Of a DNA stretch of 55,227 bases, positions 1 through 8,827 are shown piece by piece (positions within the stretch are counted from its first letter, which is position 1; the number at the start of each line of letters is the position of its first letter). The position numbers and the translations under genes were made by a program. The notes under the pieces are model-generated. The model ran no database searches. It was not told where the DNA came from and saw only the letters and a list, made by a program, of their open reading frames with translations. The stretch covers positions 1 through 55,227 of the forward strand of contig NZ_CANRMB010000022.1 of NCBI RefSeq assembly GCF_947631635.1. The letters run 5' to 3'. This DNA is from an uncultured Dysosmobacter sp. (GTDB lineage Bacteria > Bacillota > Clostridia > Oscillospirales > Oscillospiraceae).

Positions 1-3
1 GAT

Positions 4-69
4 TGGCGATTTTCATCCGGCCAAAATTGGCGATTTTCGCCCGGCCCGGAATGGCGATTTTCGCCCGGC
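4..69. repeat. IS21-type terminal repeat array (3 x 24 bp)
   Basis: Three copies of an 18-bp unit beginning TGGCGATTTTC and ending CCGGC start at 4, 28 and 52, an exact 24-bp period. Multiple spaced repeats at an element end are typical transposase-binding sites of IS21-family elements, which fits the istB remnants nearby. Both the unit and the period differ from the arrays at 299-351 and 5302-5340, so this end belongs to a different IS. From 70 to 288 I see no recognisable gene; a 41-codon plus-strand ORF at 168-293 resembles nothing I know. Confidence 0.6.
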
Positions 70-289
70 GCTAACATCGATGATCTTAATGCGTTCTTCG
101 ACTGTTTTTAAGGCCATACAGATACCAACCTTTCGTATGTAGGATGGATTCAGTATACACCCCGCAATGGGTATTTTCAAGGACAGTTTGCTGTTTAACT
201 GGCAGAAGTTCAAGGAACTGTTCCCGGAGGAAGTCAAACTCCGCATTCGGTTTTCGCTGAATGAATATTCCGCCCCCGTTGACCACCTC

Positions 290-352
290 TGACCGCGTCG
301 GATTGAGTCGGCTCGCCGCTCGGATTGAGCGGGGTGACCGCCCGAGTTGAGC
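290..352. repeat. IS21-type terminal repeat array (3 x 22 bp)
   Basis: The unit CGGATTGAG occurs at 299 and 321 and in variant form (CGAGTTGAG) at 343, an exact 22-bp period. The array lies just beyond the stop codon of the minus-strand istB remnant (369), where the right terminal repeats of an IS21 element are expected. I take it as the transposase-binding end of that copy. Confidence 0.55.
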
Positions 353-368
353 AGTTACCCCTTTGCGG

Positions 369-1108
369 TCAGTCTACCGTCGCGGTGAGCTTTCGCATGT
401 GCTCGCCCTTCAAGGTGATCACATATGAGTTGTGCTTTATCCTGTCGCAGATGGCATCGGCAAGCGTTGGGTCGTAGAGATACTCGTGCCGGCCGGGGAT
501 GTCTATCTGGGAGCAGAAGAGCGTGGAGGCGGTTTGGGTCCGGAGCTCGATGATCTCTAAAAGGTCCTTGGCCTCGGTCTCCTTCAGAGGATACAGCAGC
601 CACTCGTCCAGGATCAGGACTCGGGGCTTCCTATACTTTTTCATCACGTCACGGTAGTCCCATCGCTCCTCGCCAGAGCAATCTCCACCAGCAGGTCGGG
701 GAGGCGGACATATTTCACCTCGTAGAATTTCCTGTTCGCCGCAATGCCAAGGGCACATGCCAGATAGGTCTTGCCCGTCCCCGTAGCCCCGAGAATGATC
801 ACGTTGTTGGTGCTATCTATGTAGGAGCAGGAGGCCAGCTTCAGGATCAGCCCTTTGTCCAACTGACGCCCGGCGTGGTAGGAGATATCCTCCACGCAGG
901 CGCTTGGGATGGCGTACCCGGCCTTCTTGACGAGCCTGCGCAGATGATTGCTCTTCCTGGAGCTCCACTCCGCTTCCACCAGCAGGGAGAAACGGTCCTC
1001 AAAGGACAGCTCGTTGAACTGTGGATCCTCCAGCTGCTGTGCGAAGGCCTTGGCCATGGCGCTCATGCGCAACTCATAGAGTTTTGAAACAGTGGGATTC
1101 ATCAGCAT
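369..1108 (-). pseudogene. istB: IS21 helper ATPase IstB, frameshifted
   Basis: This is an AAA+ ATP-binding helper protein for IS21 transposition. The first half (1108 to about 660) has the IstB N-terminal region and a Walker A motif GATGTGKT. The reading frame then stops after ARSDGTTVT, and the rest (YRDVMKKY, Walker B LILDEWLL, and the C-terminal DRIKHNSY region) continues in another frame to a stop at 369. A single missing base near 655-660 explains the break. The start is ATG at 1106-1108, preceded by AGGAGG at 8 nt spacing and overlapping the istA stop (TAATG). It is a dead copy unless the shift is a sequencing error. Confidence 0.85.
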
Positions 1109-1209
1109 TACTTGTCCCTCCTGTGGTAGTCCGCCCCACGGGTGAAGCTGTACTGGGAGGCCGCCTTCGGGCTCTCCTCCTTGTCCTCGCTCAGGAGCTT
1201 GTCCTGCTG
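1108..1209 (-). pseudogene. istA: IS21 transposase IstA, C-terminal scrap
   Basis: About 33 codons read up to a TAA that overlaps the istB ATG, and end in RGADYHRRDK, a typical IstA tail. Upstream, at about 1210, the reading frame is lost in unrelated sequence with its own CCGGAA/CCGGTG repeats (1212-1300). The overlap with istB and the C-terminal motif identify it; the DDE catalytic domain is gone. Confidence 0.6.
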
Positions 1210-1350
1210 AGTATTCCGGTGCCGGGAAACCGCCAGTCCGGAAAAATGAAAAGCGCCGTTCCGGCGTTTTGGAAACCAGCATTCCGGTGATTTGGGAACC
1301 GCTGCCCAGCAGGATATTGCTCTGGTTGCAGAGCAGCGGCTCCCGTCAAA

Positions 1351-1764
1351 TCATTCGCTCAGGCTCTTGTCCAGTCCATATACCTCCCGCATGGAACGGT
1401 AGTTCGCCGGATCTGCGGGGATGATGTGAATCTTGTAGGCGTCATGCTTAATCCTGTCCAGGAGCGCCTCAGCCAGGGGACTGTTATCACCATCGATCTG
1501 GTTGTACCAGCCGTTGTCGTGGTACTGGGAGTAGAAGATTGTGGAAGACTTCTTCCGCCGGGCGTGAAGGAGTTCCAGGATGTCGTGCTGTTCCGTTTCC
1601 GTAGGCTTCAAAAGAAGCCATTCGTCCAGGAACAGGAGCCTGGGATTGGCATACTTCATCAAAACCTTCCGGTAGTTGTTCTCCGTCCTGGCGATCTCCA
1701 GATCCAGGAGCAGAGCCGGGAGTCGGACATATTTGGCCTTGAAGCGCTGCTTGCAGGCCTCTAT
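1351..1764 (-). pseudogene. istB: IstB C-terminal fragment, second IS21 type
   Basis: The last 138 or so residues of an IstB ATPase: YVRLPALLLDLEIAR, Walker B LLFLDEWLLL, and the C-terminal LLDRIKHDAY region. The Walker A half is missing. The open frame continues upstream to 1884, but that part is foreign and is made partly of the 37-bp sequence also found at 5330. The protein differs clearly from the copies at 369 and 4299, so it comes from a third element. Non-functional. Confidence 0.75.
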
Positions 1765-1830
1765 AAAGGAGAACGAGGCCCGGGATGTGCTGGTGTATAT
1801 TTCGTTTCGGTAGCCGCATTTGCACGGGGG

Positions 1831-1867
1831 ATTTCTCCGTGCTAGTGGAGCTCCGTAGCCGAAATAT
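1831..1867. repeat. 37-bp direct repeat, copy 1
   Basis: Identical over 37 bp, in the same orientation, to 5330-5366. It contains CTCCGTGCTAGTGGAGCTCC and lies at the broken 5' edge of the second istB fragment. The copy at 5330 sits at the end repeats of another istB copy, so the repeat is probably an IS21 end sequence. The two copies bracket 3.5 kb of scrambled genes. From 1885 to 2084 there is no gene, only two copies of ACATAATTTA at 1999 and 2037. Confidence 0.6.
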
Positions 1868-2084
1868 ACACCCAGCAGAGCCATCTGCCAAAATGAGCTC
1901 TATATTACTATGCTCCAGACTACCCTCCCGGTATGCGCCATAAGAGCAATTATGTAGCAAACCTCTTGACCTGCCCGCGTAATTGAGATGTTGGACGCCA
2001 CATAATTTAGCTACGTTCGCCGAGCTCCCAATGCGACATAATTTATGAGCCTTGAGGAGGACAGATCACGCCGGTTGGGTTTTG

Positions 2085-2445
2085 CAATTATCCGACAGAG
2101 CAGAGCAAGTCGGAGAACACAGTGAAGGCATACCGGCAGGCGGCGGGTAAGTACCTGTGCTGGTATGAGGCTACATTCGGGGAACTGGCCAGCTGTACCG
2201 GGCCAATGTGCTTGACTACATCTCCTATATGCGGACGGTCAGGAAGCTGAGCAATCCGACGGGGAACGCCAAGCTGGCAGCGCTTCAGAGCTTGAACGAG
2301 TATCTGATCAGTGCAGGGAGCCAAACTGATACTGCACTGAGCGAGCGGGACTATCTAAAAGTACAGACAGCCTATGCCAATCCCAGTACGGTGAACAGAG
2401 AGCAGGTGGAAGCGTTCCGCCAGCGGGTGCTTGGGGCGTTCAGTA
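2085..2445 (+). pseudogene. tyrosine recombinase N-terminal fragment
   Basis: Conceptual translation gives a SAM-like core-binding domain of a phage-type integrase: KSENTVKAYRQAAGKYL, then (after a frameshift near 2190) YRANVLDYISYMRTVRKL and NAKLAALQSLNEYLI. The catalytic domain (R-H-R-Y residues) is absent; the frame runs into the opposite-strand gene at 2447. It is the leftover N-terminal half of a recombinase. Confidence 0.65.
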
Positions 2446-2446
2446 A

Positions 2447-2920
2447 TCAAGTAAATTGGATTACGCCGAAAGTAATAGCTGTCATAATGGCTGCGGCAAT
2501 ACAGAGGCCGCAGAAAATCGCCGGGAATGCCCTGCTGATTCGTATATCAAGCATAGCCGCCGCCAGCGCTCCGGTCCATGCGCCAGTGCCGGGCAGCGGG
2601 ATGGCTACCAGCAGGCACAGCCCGAGCGCCCCATATTTTTGGAATACCCTTCCCTTCAGATGGGCTTTCCGCTCCAGTGCAGCGATTACTGAATCCAACC
2701 GGGGGTTGTGTCCCCGCAGCCAGGCGAAAACACGGCGTATGTATGCAATCACAAATGGAACCGGAAGCAGGTTCCCGAGCATCGCCGCGAACAGTGCCAT
2801 TGGGTAATTCAGCCCCTGGGCAATGCCGTAGGGCAGGCCGCCGCGCAGCTCAATCACAGGCACCATGGAGAGGAAAAAAGTGGCCAACACTTTGCTCAAA
2901 ATGGCAGTCAGCCATTGCAT
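2447..2920 (-). CDS. small multidrug export family membrane protein
   Basis: 157 residues resembling the COG2426 / PF06695 'putative small multi-drug export' family; the transport role is inferred from the family name only. Hydrophobic segments lie near residues 8-25, 40-62, 95-118 and 128-155. The N-terminal ELRGGLPYGIAQG is a conserved family motif and the length is normal. The ATG is preceded by GGGAGG. It stands between IS and polysaccharide debris, and I see no partner gene other than the VanZ-like gene upstream. Confidence 0.75.
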   Translation of the reverse strand: MQWLTAILSKVLATFFLSMVPVIELRGGLPYGIAQGLNYPMALFAAMLGNLLPVPFVIAYIRRVFAWLRGHNPRLDSVIAALERKAHLKGRVFQKYGALGLCLLVAIPLPGTGAWTGALAAAMLDIRISRAFPAIFCGLCIAAAIMTAITFGVIQFT

Positions 2921-2987
2921 TTTCCGTCCTCCCTCCGGCGCCGGGATGGTTTTCGGCAGCGCCTATTCATCAGATTTTCTCGGACAC

Positions 2988-3467
2988 TCACCGCCGGACA
3001 CTCCTTATGAGCCGCTGAATGGTATAGACGGCTGCCACTCCTGCCAAGGCGCCGATCACATTGAGACTCACGTCCCACTGCAAATGCCGGCCTGGCACTC
3101 CTAGTTTACCTATCTCCGCCAGCACTGCGATGAGTGCGCAGGAAATACTTGCGATCCCAAAAACTGTTCTGCCACGGTGCTGCGCCAGAGTTGCCAAAAG
3201 CGCCGCGGAAGCCAGGAGCCCCATGACAAAGAACACACCAAAGTGGGCGAACAGCCGCAGCCCCGCATGGAATTGCTGTGAGTCGAGCTGCAGGCCCAGC
3301 TTCCCCAGCAAATCCAGTAGAAAGCGGGCAACCAGCTGGCTGAATTGGCTCGTCTCCTCCCCTGTCTGCCAAGAGAGATAGAGGCAGAAGACAAGCCAGA
3401 GAAGAGTGAGGAACCAGAGAAGAATTATAGGAGGAGCATGTCCTGTCCTGTTTAGACATTTTGACAT
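2988..3467 (-). CDS. VanZ-like membrane protein
   Basis: 159 residues with four or five membrane segments, the charged FAHFGVFFVMGLL stretch, and a C-terminal GRHLQWDVSLNVIGALAG block of the VanZ/COG5652 family. VanZ-like proteins often sit in cell-envelope or polysaccharide loci; their biochemical role is unknown apart from low-level teicoplanin resistance for VanZ itself. The ribosome site is weak. The gene looks intact and lies 67 nt upstream of the export-family gene, so the two may be co-transcribed. Confidence 0.75.
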   Translation of the reverse strand: MSKCLNRTGHAPPIILLWFLTLLWLVFCLYLSWQTGEETSQFSQLVARFLLDLLGKLGLQLDSQQFHAGLRLFAHFGVFFVMGLLASAALLATLAQHRGRTVFGIASISCALIAVLAEIGKLGVPGRHLQWDVSLNVIGALAGVAAVYTIQRLIRSVRR

Positions 3468-3513
3468 ATAACTTCATCTCCAGATAATATGTCTGCAAAA
3501 AAGTAAGAGGCTT

Positions 3514-3825
3514 TTATTTACCATTTTGCAATCTTCCTTTCTTATCAGTATAGTAATATCGCATTATGCCGGCAGTGATGGACGCAGCTCTGTCTCTTTC
3601 CGAGCCCCCGTAAGATATGCTCTGGGCTGGATCGATGGCGTGATTGCGAATCGCCCAAAGGAAGAGGCCGGGCTTGGGCTTACGGCAATCGCAATCTCCG
3701 GTAATCTCCGGTAATCTCCGGTAGGTGAGGCCAGTGGTAGAAATTGTGATTACACACAAGCGTTCATAAGGTAAGACTCTCTTCTCCCGCGTCGTCCCCG
3801 CATTCACCGCCGATGCGGTAAGCAT
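3514..3825 (-). pseudogene. gmhB: heptose bisphosphate phosphatase (GmhB-like) fragment
   Basis: The C-terminal part (CDCRKPKPGLFLWAIRN, then YGGSERDRAASITAGI) is the motif III-IV region of the HAD phosphatases that dephosphorylate D-glycero-D-manno-heptose 1,7-bisphosphate. The usual GD in VGDSxxD reads GG, and the N-terminal half with the catalytic DxD is missing or scrambled. A 10-bp tandem repeat (3691-3723) lies at the point where homology is lost. A second, different GmhB fragment is at 23330. Confidence 0.6.
3691..3723. repeat. 10-bp tandem repeat, about 3 copies
   Basis: The unit GTAATCTCCG (first copy GCAATCTCCG) is repeated three times, followed by GTA. Because 10 is not a multiple of 3, each added or lost copy shifts the frame of the GmhB-like fragment that contains it. 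The copies are nearly identical, which suggests a recent slippage event. Confidence 0.75.
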
Positions 3826-3895
3826 TCGGTGCCATGTCGTCAGCGGCCGGCATATTTTAGTTGCGGATGCATGGCATCCAGGACACTATAAAAAA

Positions 3896-4303
3896 TCAGC
3901 CGTCTCCCTTTCGATGAAGCTTCTTCGTTACCACGCGAACAGCGTCAAGAAAATAGGAATTATTCAGCAGGTACAGCACCCTAAAATATACTGCCGTCGA
4001 CAGCGTTATCACCAGGCAAATTCTGACTATATAGTTCAGCGGCAGCGCTCGCATCAGGATTGCCCCAGCCGGTATCGGAACTGCCGCCACCCAATATTGC
4101 CAATAGCTTTTAAAAACCTCTCGCATATTGAAAAATTTTGATGCGTTTACAAACGATATTACCGCAACGACAGTCTCCGCCACGACCGTGGCAATGGCAG
4201 CGCCGTTTTCGGCGTAGCGGGGGATGAGAACGGAATTGCATATAAGGTTGGTAACGGCACCGACGGATATAGCAATAAGCATCAGTTTTTCCTTGCGCTT
4301 CAC
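3896..4303 (-). pseudogene. wzx: polysaccharide flippase C-terminal fragment
   Basis: 135 codons giving the last four or five membrane segments of an MATE-like lipid-linked oligosaccharide flippase (RfbX/Wzx, PST family); VGAVTNLICNSVLIPRYAENGAAIATVVAE is the typical C-terminal block (residues about 14-43). The N-terminal two-thirds are replaced by IstB-coding DNA starting at about 4299 on the other strand. It is a stranded piece of an older polysaccharide locus; an intact flippase gene is at 6049. Confidence 0.75.
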
Positions 4304-5027
4304 CGCTATGGCGGCAGAGTTAGAAAGGCAGCTCAGCGACCCAGGCGCCTATGGCCAAATGGGATTTGAGGAACGGCTGAGCCTGTTAGTGGATGCGGAG
4401 TGGAACCGCCGGCAGCAGAACCGGATGCAGCGCTGTCTCCACAACGCTCACCTGGCTGCCCCTGGTGCTGTGATTGAAGATATTGAGTACCATGAGGACC
4501 GCCGGCTGGACAAGGCTCAAATTCTGCGTTTCGCTACTTGCCAGTACATTGAAGAGGGGCACCAAATCATCCTCAAGGGCGCCTCCGGCAGCGGCAAGAC
4601 CTTTCTCGCCTGTGCCCTTGGCAACGCCGCCTGCCGGAAGTTCAAGACTGTCCGATATACCCGTCTCCCGGAACTGCTGGAGGAGATGGGGCTCGCCAAG
4701 GCTGCGGGTGAGCTCAAGGACACCGTGAAAAGCTACCGGAAGGTGGATCTGCTCATCCTGGATGAGTGGCTCATCCGCCGCCTTTCGCCGCAGGAGTCTT
4801 ACAACCTTCTGGAGCTTGTGGAAGCCCGCTGTGCCCACGGCGCCACCATCTTCTGCACCCAGTACGACACCAGCGAGTGGTATGAGCGGATCAATCCCAG
4901 TTCCGAGGAAGCCAGTCCCATCTCCGAGGCTATTATGAACCGCATCATCCACAACGCCTATGACATCCTCATTGACGGCAAGATCTCCATGCGTGAGCGC
5001 CATGGCCTTAAGAGCCTGGAGGCGTGA
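4299..5027 (+). pseudogene. istB: IS21 helper ATPase IstB, N-terminally truncated
   Basis: Encodes RFTAMAAELERQL onward, then Walker A GASGSGKT, Walker B LLILDEW, and the MNRIIHNAYDILI C-terminal region, to the normal stop. About 15-20 N-terminal residues and the whole of istA are missing; the open frame is extended upstream to 4224 only by antisense flippase sequence. Because the AAA+ core is complete, an ATPase could be made, but no matching transposase is present here. This copy differs in sequence from those at 369 and 1351. Confidence 0.8.
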
Positions 5028-5028
5028 C

Positions 5029-5181
5029 ATGGCAGTGATACAGCATGGCCGCCAAGAAGTCCTCGCTTACCTGGAGCAACAAAAGGCTTCCACGGAAGAA
5101 CGAAGACTGGCTTGGAATTGGGTCCGCCGGGGGGAAAATCTCTTTGACAATCCATGGGTTCTCTATGACGAATCTGGCTAA
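5029..5181 (+). CDS. small ORF following istB
   Basis: 50 codons starting one base after the istB stop (TGACATG), rich in charged residues, ending WVLYDESG. I do not recognise a family. The tight coupling suggests an accessory ORF of this IS21 element or its 3' end. From 5182 to 5540 there is no gene: the stretch holds the IS end repeats, the second 37-bp repeat and about 170 bp with nothing recognisable. Confidence 0.35.
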   Translation: MAVIQHGRQEVLAYLEQQKASTEERRLAWNWVRRGENLFDNPWVLYDESG

Positions 5182-5301
5182 CCGATGGACTTCATCTCTG
5201 CTATGAGGATGATTTACGAATTGAGGAACGAACACCTATGACTCTCCCACCCGGTCCTCGATACACGCCGGGGACCGGGGGGACTTCTCCGCCGTGACGG
5301 T

Positions 5302-5366
5302 GGGGCTATTTCTCCGTGAAGCCGGGGCTATTTCTCCGTGCTAGTGGAGCTCCGTAGCCGAAATAT
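5302..5366. repeat. IS21-type end repeats plus 37-bp direct repeat, copy 2
   Basis: GGGGCTATTTCTCCGTG occurs at 5302 and 5324 (22-bp period) downstream of istB, as expected for an IS21 right end. The second unit runs into the 37-bp sequence (5330-5366) shared with 1831-1867. Confidence 0.6.
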
Positions 5367-5540
5367 GCACATATTGAAGAAGGGGTTTACCTCCAAGAAT
5401 CATTGTGTTTTTTCCTGGAAGCCTCTCGTTATGAAGTTTGATGGGCATCATGGCAACAGTTTTCATTTACTGTTCCTCCTCGTAGATTTAGAGAGGAATC
5501 ATTATCGCTGAGCTTTACAACCTATAGGAAGTCATTTTCT

Positions 5541-6052
5541 CTATTTGCCCTCGTACATTTTGCGGTAATAGTTTTGGTACTCCCCGCTGACGATCTCCTC
5601 CCACCAGGGGCGGTTGTCCAGATACCAGCGGATTGTCTTGACGATGCCGTCTGCGAATTCTGTTTCCGGCAGCCAGCAAAGCTCGGTGTGAATCTTTGCG
5701 GGGGCGATTGCGTAGCGCATATCAGGACCCTTGCAATCTGTGACATGAGTTTGGTTTGCAGAAAGATGCCGGGGTCCTCAATGCTGCGGTCAACATGGGA
5801 TTCCGCCGCGAAGTTGACAACGATGTCCGGCTTTTCCACCACGAAGAGCGTGTCCACCGCCGCCCGGTCGCAGATGTCCGTCCTGACGAAGCGGAAGTTC
5901 GACTTGTCCATGACGGCCGCCAGAGTCGATAGGTTCCCCGCGTAGGTGAGCTTGTCCAGACAGACGATGCGATAGTCCGGGTGGGCTTTGAACATATGGA
6001 AGATGAAGTTGGAGCCGATAAACCCGGCCCCGCCGGTGATGATGATGGTCAT
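5541..6052 (-). pseudogene. rfbB: dTDP-glucose 4,6-dehydratase, internally deleted
   Basis: The first 100 or so residues are RfbB: the NAD-binding ITGGAGFIGSNF, DKLTYAGN and NFAAESHVDRSI. Sequence then jumps to the C-terminal end of the same protein (RYAIAPAKIHTELCW to YYRKMYEGK, stop at 5541), read in a different frame. About 170 residues are missing, including the active-site YxxxK region. The gene overlaps the flippase stop by 4 bp, so it was the next gene of the polysaccharide operon. The dTDP-rhamnose or other dTDP-6-deoxysugar route is lost at this locus. Confidence 0.85.
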
Positions 6053-7620
6053 TGTCTTTTCTCTCCGTCATCAGATGAGGGCGTTTTTACCCCTCGCCCG
6101 CGCAATACTCGCACGGCTAACGCAGTGAAATACCTAAATCCGTCTGTCCGAAAGGAAAGTGCAAAAAACAGCAGATTCGGCACTGTAAGGCAAATAATGG
6201 CTTTCAGCACGAATGCCCAAAACGCGTTTCCTGCCTGTATCATCCCCGCCAGCAACGATGTCAAAGCACAAGCCATAATGGTCACCGACATGTAAATCAA
6301 AAACATTACAGCGTACCGTCTGGCGCTCTTATGGAACACGTGTTTATAAAGCACATAGGGTTCCACCCAAATGCAAGTCGTAACAGTACTTATGATTGTA
6401 CCCAAAAACACTCCCGCCGTACCCATGCACTTTGCCAAAATAATAGAGGCTATAATATTGATGGCTGATTCCGCTATGGGCTTATATCTGTCATAGTAAA
6501 ACGCGCCGGTGGCTGATCGGAATGTTGAAGCGGCTTTTCTCATTCCTGTCAGATAAAAATTGATAACTACGATTAGCACGGTGAGGTCATCGAACAGGAG
6601 GCTATCTCCTAGCCAAAGGCTGATAAATGGGTTGAAAAGCACCCATAGGCAACAGGCGCAAAAGCCATAGATCCAGGCATTAGCGAAAAAAGTACGATTA
6701 AATGTTCTCTCCAGCTTTATCCTGTCTTCCGCTGTCTCAGAGGCGTTCAGGTTTCCCACGCTGGCGATAACCGAGTCGAAAAGTTGGCCGATTACCTTAT
6801 TGAGTGCGTCCGTTATCAGGAAATAGTTTGAATAAAGCCCCACGGCCACCAGTCCAACGTAGCGGGACAGGATCAGGTTATCTGTGGACATAACCACCAT
6901 GCCGCCGATTTTATGAAAGACCATGGCGCCGATGTTCTTTTTGATGCCTCCTACCGTCTCTTTCGGTAGAGGCTCCGCTTTTTTCTCCCGAAGATATGGA
7001 TACATCTTGTCCGCCTTGTGTGAAATGCCCACGTTCTCTAAGAGGGTGAACAGCACCTGCAGAACAAGGAACAGGATATAATTCCGGGTAAGGAGCAGAG
7101 CAATGATCTGGGCCACATTCAGCAGAATGTAGAACCCATACCGATAAATCGTTGCAATGTACCGCTTTTCATCACATATAATCAGCGCCCGCTTGTAGGA
7201 GAAAAAGTAGGATACCACCGTGTTGGCAGCAAATAGCCAATAGATGAGGGTCAGATTTGGAATGTTTGGAACCTCATCCATAAGAATTGTATACCAAGGC
7301 GTGAAAGCAAGCCCGATGACCGCAATAGCGCAACCGATAGCGATGTATGCCTTTCGGTATAACGCCATCAGGCTCTTGACACTCTCCGTGTCGTGTTCCG
7401 CCAAGGGCTTATAGAGGGCAAAATTCATCGCCGGCCCAATGCCCAGCTCCACCAGGGAGAAGATAGTCAGGATATTGCTGAAAAGGCCGTTGAGGCCGAG
7501 ATATTCTTCGTTGAGACTGCGGAGGAAAACAATCCGTGCGATGAAACTGATAGCAATCCCCACAAATTGACCAACAAAGGCTGTAATCAGATTCTTTATT
7601 GAACTCTCTGTACGTGACAT
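6049..7620 (-). CDS. wzx: polysaccharide flippase
   Basis: 523 residues with 12-14 predicted membrane segments, of the MATE-like PST family that flips undecaprenyl-linked oligosaccharide repeat units across the membrane. The N-terminus (KNLITAFVGQFVGIAISFIARIVF, residues about 9-32) and the EEYLGLNGLFSNIL block are typical. A hydrophilic loop near residues 195-225 is normal for the family. The ribosome site (TTGGATT) is weak but the start agrees with family length. It is the flippase of this operon; the fragment at 3896 is a second, older one. Confidence 0.9.
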   Translation of the reverse strand: MSRTESSIKNLITAFVGQFVGIAISFIARIVFLRSLNEEYLGLNGLFSNILTIFSLVELGIGPAMNFALYKPLAEHDTESVKSLMALYRKAYIAIGCAIAVIGLAFTPWYTILMDEVPNIPNLTLIYWLFAANTVVSYFFSYKRALIICDEKRYIATIYRYGFYILLNVAQIIALLLTRNYILFLVLQVLFTLLENVGISHKADKMYPYLREKKAEPLPKETVGGIKKNIGAMVFHKIGGMVVMSTDNLILSRYVGLVAVGLYSNYFLITDALNKVIGQLFDSVIASVGNLNASETAEDRIKLERTFNRTFFANAWIYGFCACCLWVLFNPFISLWLGDSLLFDDLTVLIVVINFYLTGMRKAASTFRSATGAFYYDRYKPIAESAINIIASIILAKCMGTAGVFLGTIISTVTTCIWVEPYVLYKHVFHKSARRYAVMFLIYMSVTIMACALTSLLAGMIQAGNAFWAFVLKAIICLTVPNLLFFALSFRTDGFRYFTALAVRVLRGRGVKTPSSDDGEKRQ

Positions 7621-7700
7621 AATCCAATCAAACTGTGCAAATTTTCAATTCTTATTATGAAACTTACCAACGATTCCGTCTGTTTTGGTACGAATAGGCC

Positions 7701-8672
7701 TTACATTAAAATCTGTATGATCTCCCGTATTGCCGCATCATTGTTGCCATCATATGTTATCGTATGACAGTCAGGGTTGACTCCAAGTCTCTCCAAACTG
7801 AAAAATGACTTGAATCCGTAATCTTTGTCGTCGATTGTGATAATCTTGCAATTAGCATAGACCATCACATCCATAAAACCGCTTCGTAGGCCAATAAGTA
7901 TTCCCCCATAACTCACGAGAGAAAACGCTTCTTCTAGGTTGCAGGGAATAGCCTGAGTACCCCGTATGGGCCGTTCCAAATCGTTTTCGGTCAATGTAAC
8001 AACTGTATACCCTCTAGCTGTCAACTCCATAACTGTTGCCTCTAACAACTTTAAGACATCACAGCAAACCGTATTTGCCTTAGGATTAAGCAAAACTGTT
8101 CGTCCTTTCTTTAGCTTGAATTTGCTTATATAATCCGATATGTCAGCTTCTGGAATTTTAGGTCTCTTCGGTTGTGAAGCAAGACTGATTTTATATAGCA
8201 TGGCCTTAGCGTACAGTGGATAGCTGATTACGGGATTATCCCATAATGTGCGAAGATGTGCATTACACGTGAGGAAAACAAATGTCATGCGATCAATATA
8301 AAGGCATGAATAATATTGGCCAAGTTTGGAGCCGACAAATTCGCGTAATGCTCCAAGCTTCCATTTTTTCATGCAGAAAACATCATCAACTGCATCAGGG
8401 AAATAATTACAAAGTCGCTGCACATAATTTGGTGTGCAGACGACTGTCACATGGCTTATGTTTCTTTGCCTTTTAAATTCAGACAGATAAGAAAACGCCA
8501 GTATTGAATCCCCTAAAGTGGGTGGGCAAAACAAATAATGGGTATTCTCTTTCCTGTGTATTATTCTTGCAAAGAGAACTGCGCCAAGGCACATTTTTGG
8601 TATGGTTTTGATTAAGCTGTTTCTCAAGATTTTTCCGCCATAATACTTTTTATAATCGCTCATGTCCTCCAC
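7701..8672 (-). CDS. GT9-like glycosyltransferase
   Basis: 323 residues resembling the heptosyltransferase-type (GT9) GT-B fold. There is an N-terminal Rossmann start YLFCPPTLGDSILAFSYL (residues about 46-63), a middle TVLLNPKANTV entering the second domain, and ILIGLRSGFMDVMVYANCKI near the C-terminus where GT9 enzymes bind the nucleotide sugar. It is paralogous to the protein at 16552 (same PxxLGD, LLNP and GxRSGF motifs). The start is GTG with GGAGG 4 nt upstream; an ATG three codons later is possible. Donor and acceptor are unknown. Confidence 0.65.
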   Translation of the reverse strand: MEDMSDYKKYYGGKILRNSLIKTIPKMCLGAVLFARIIHRKENTHYLFCPPTLGDSILAFSYLSEFKRQRNISHVTVVCTPNYVQRLCNYFPDAVDDVFCMKKWKLGALREFVGSKLGQYYSCLYIDRMTFVFLTCNAHLRTLWDNPVISYPLYAKAMLYKISLASQPKRPKIPEADISDYISKFKLKKGRTVLLNPKANTVCCDVLKLLEATVMELTARGYTVVTLTENDLERPIRGTQAIPCNLEEAFSLVSYGGILIGLRSGFMDVMVYANCKIITIDDKDYGFKSFFSLERLGVNPDCHTITYDGNNDAAIREIIQILM

Positions 8673-8827
8673 TCACCCTCCGTGCAGTTTTCTTGTCATT
8701 GGTAGGCCCCAATACAGTACAATATCATGTCTCTTCTCAATCGTTCTCGGTTATTCCGCAACAGCATCCACTTTGGTGATTACCTACCGCCAAATCATTC
8801 CTGTACACTTGCTGTTAGATATGCCCA

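Noticed and set aside
4..69. Regular 24-bp repeats considered as a CRISPR array
   Set aside because: Only three units, with 6-bp gaps rather than unique 30-40 bp spacers, no cas genes, and an IS21 setting. No CRISPR array was seen in the window.
2208..2807. 199-codon plus-strand ORF as one protein
   Set aside because: Only the part to about 2445 is integrase-like; the rest is antisense to the export-family gene.
4224..4298. N-terminal extension of the istB open frame
   Set aside because: Its codons are antisense to the flippase fragment; IstB similarity starts at RFTAMAAEL near 4299.
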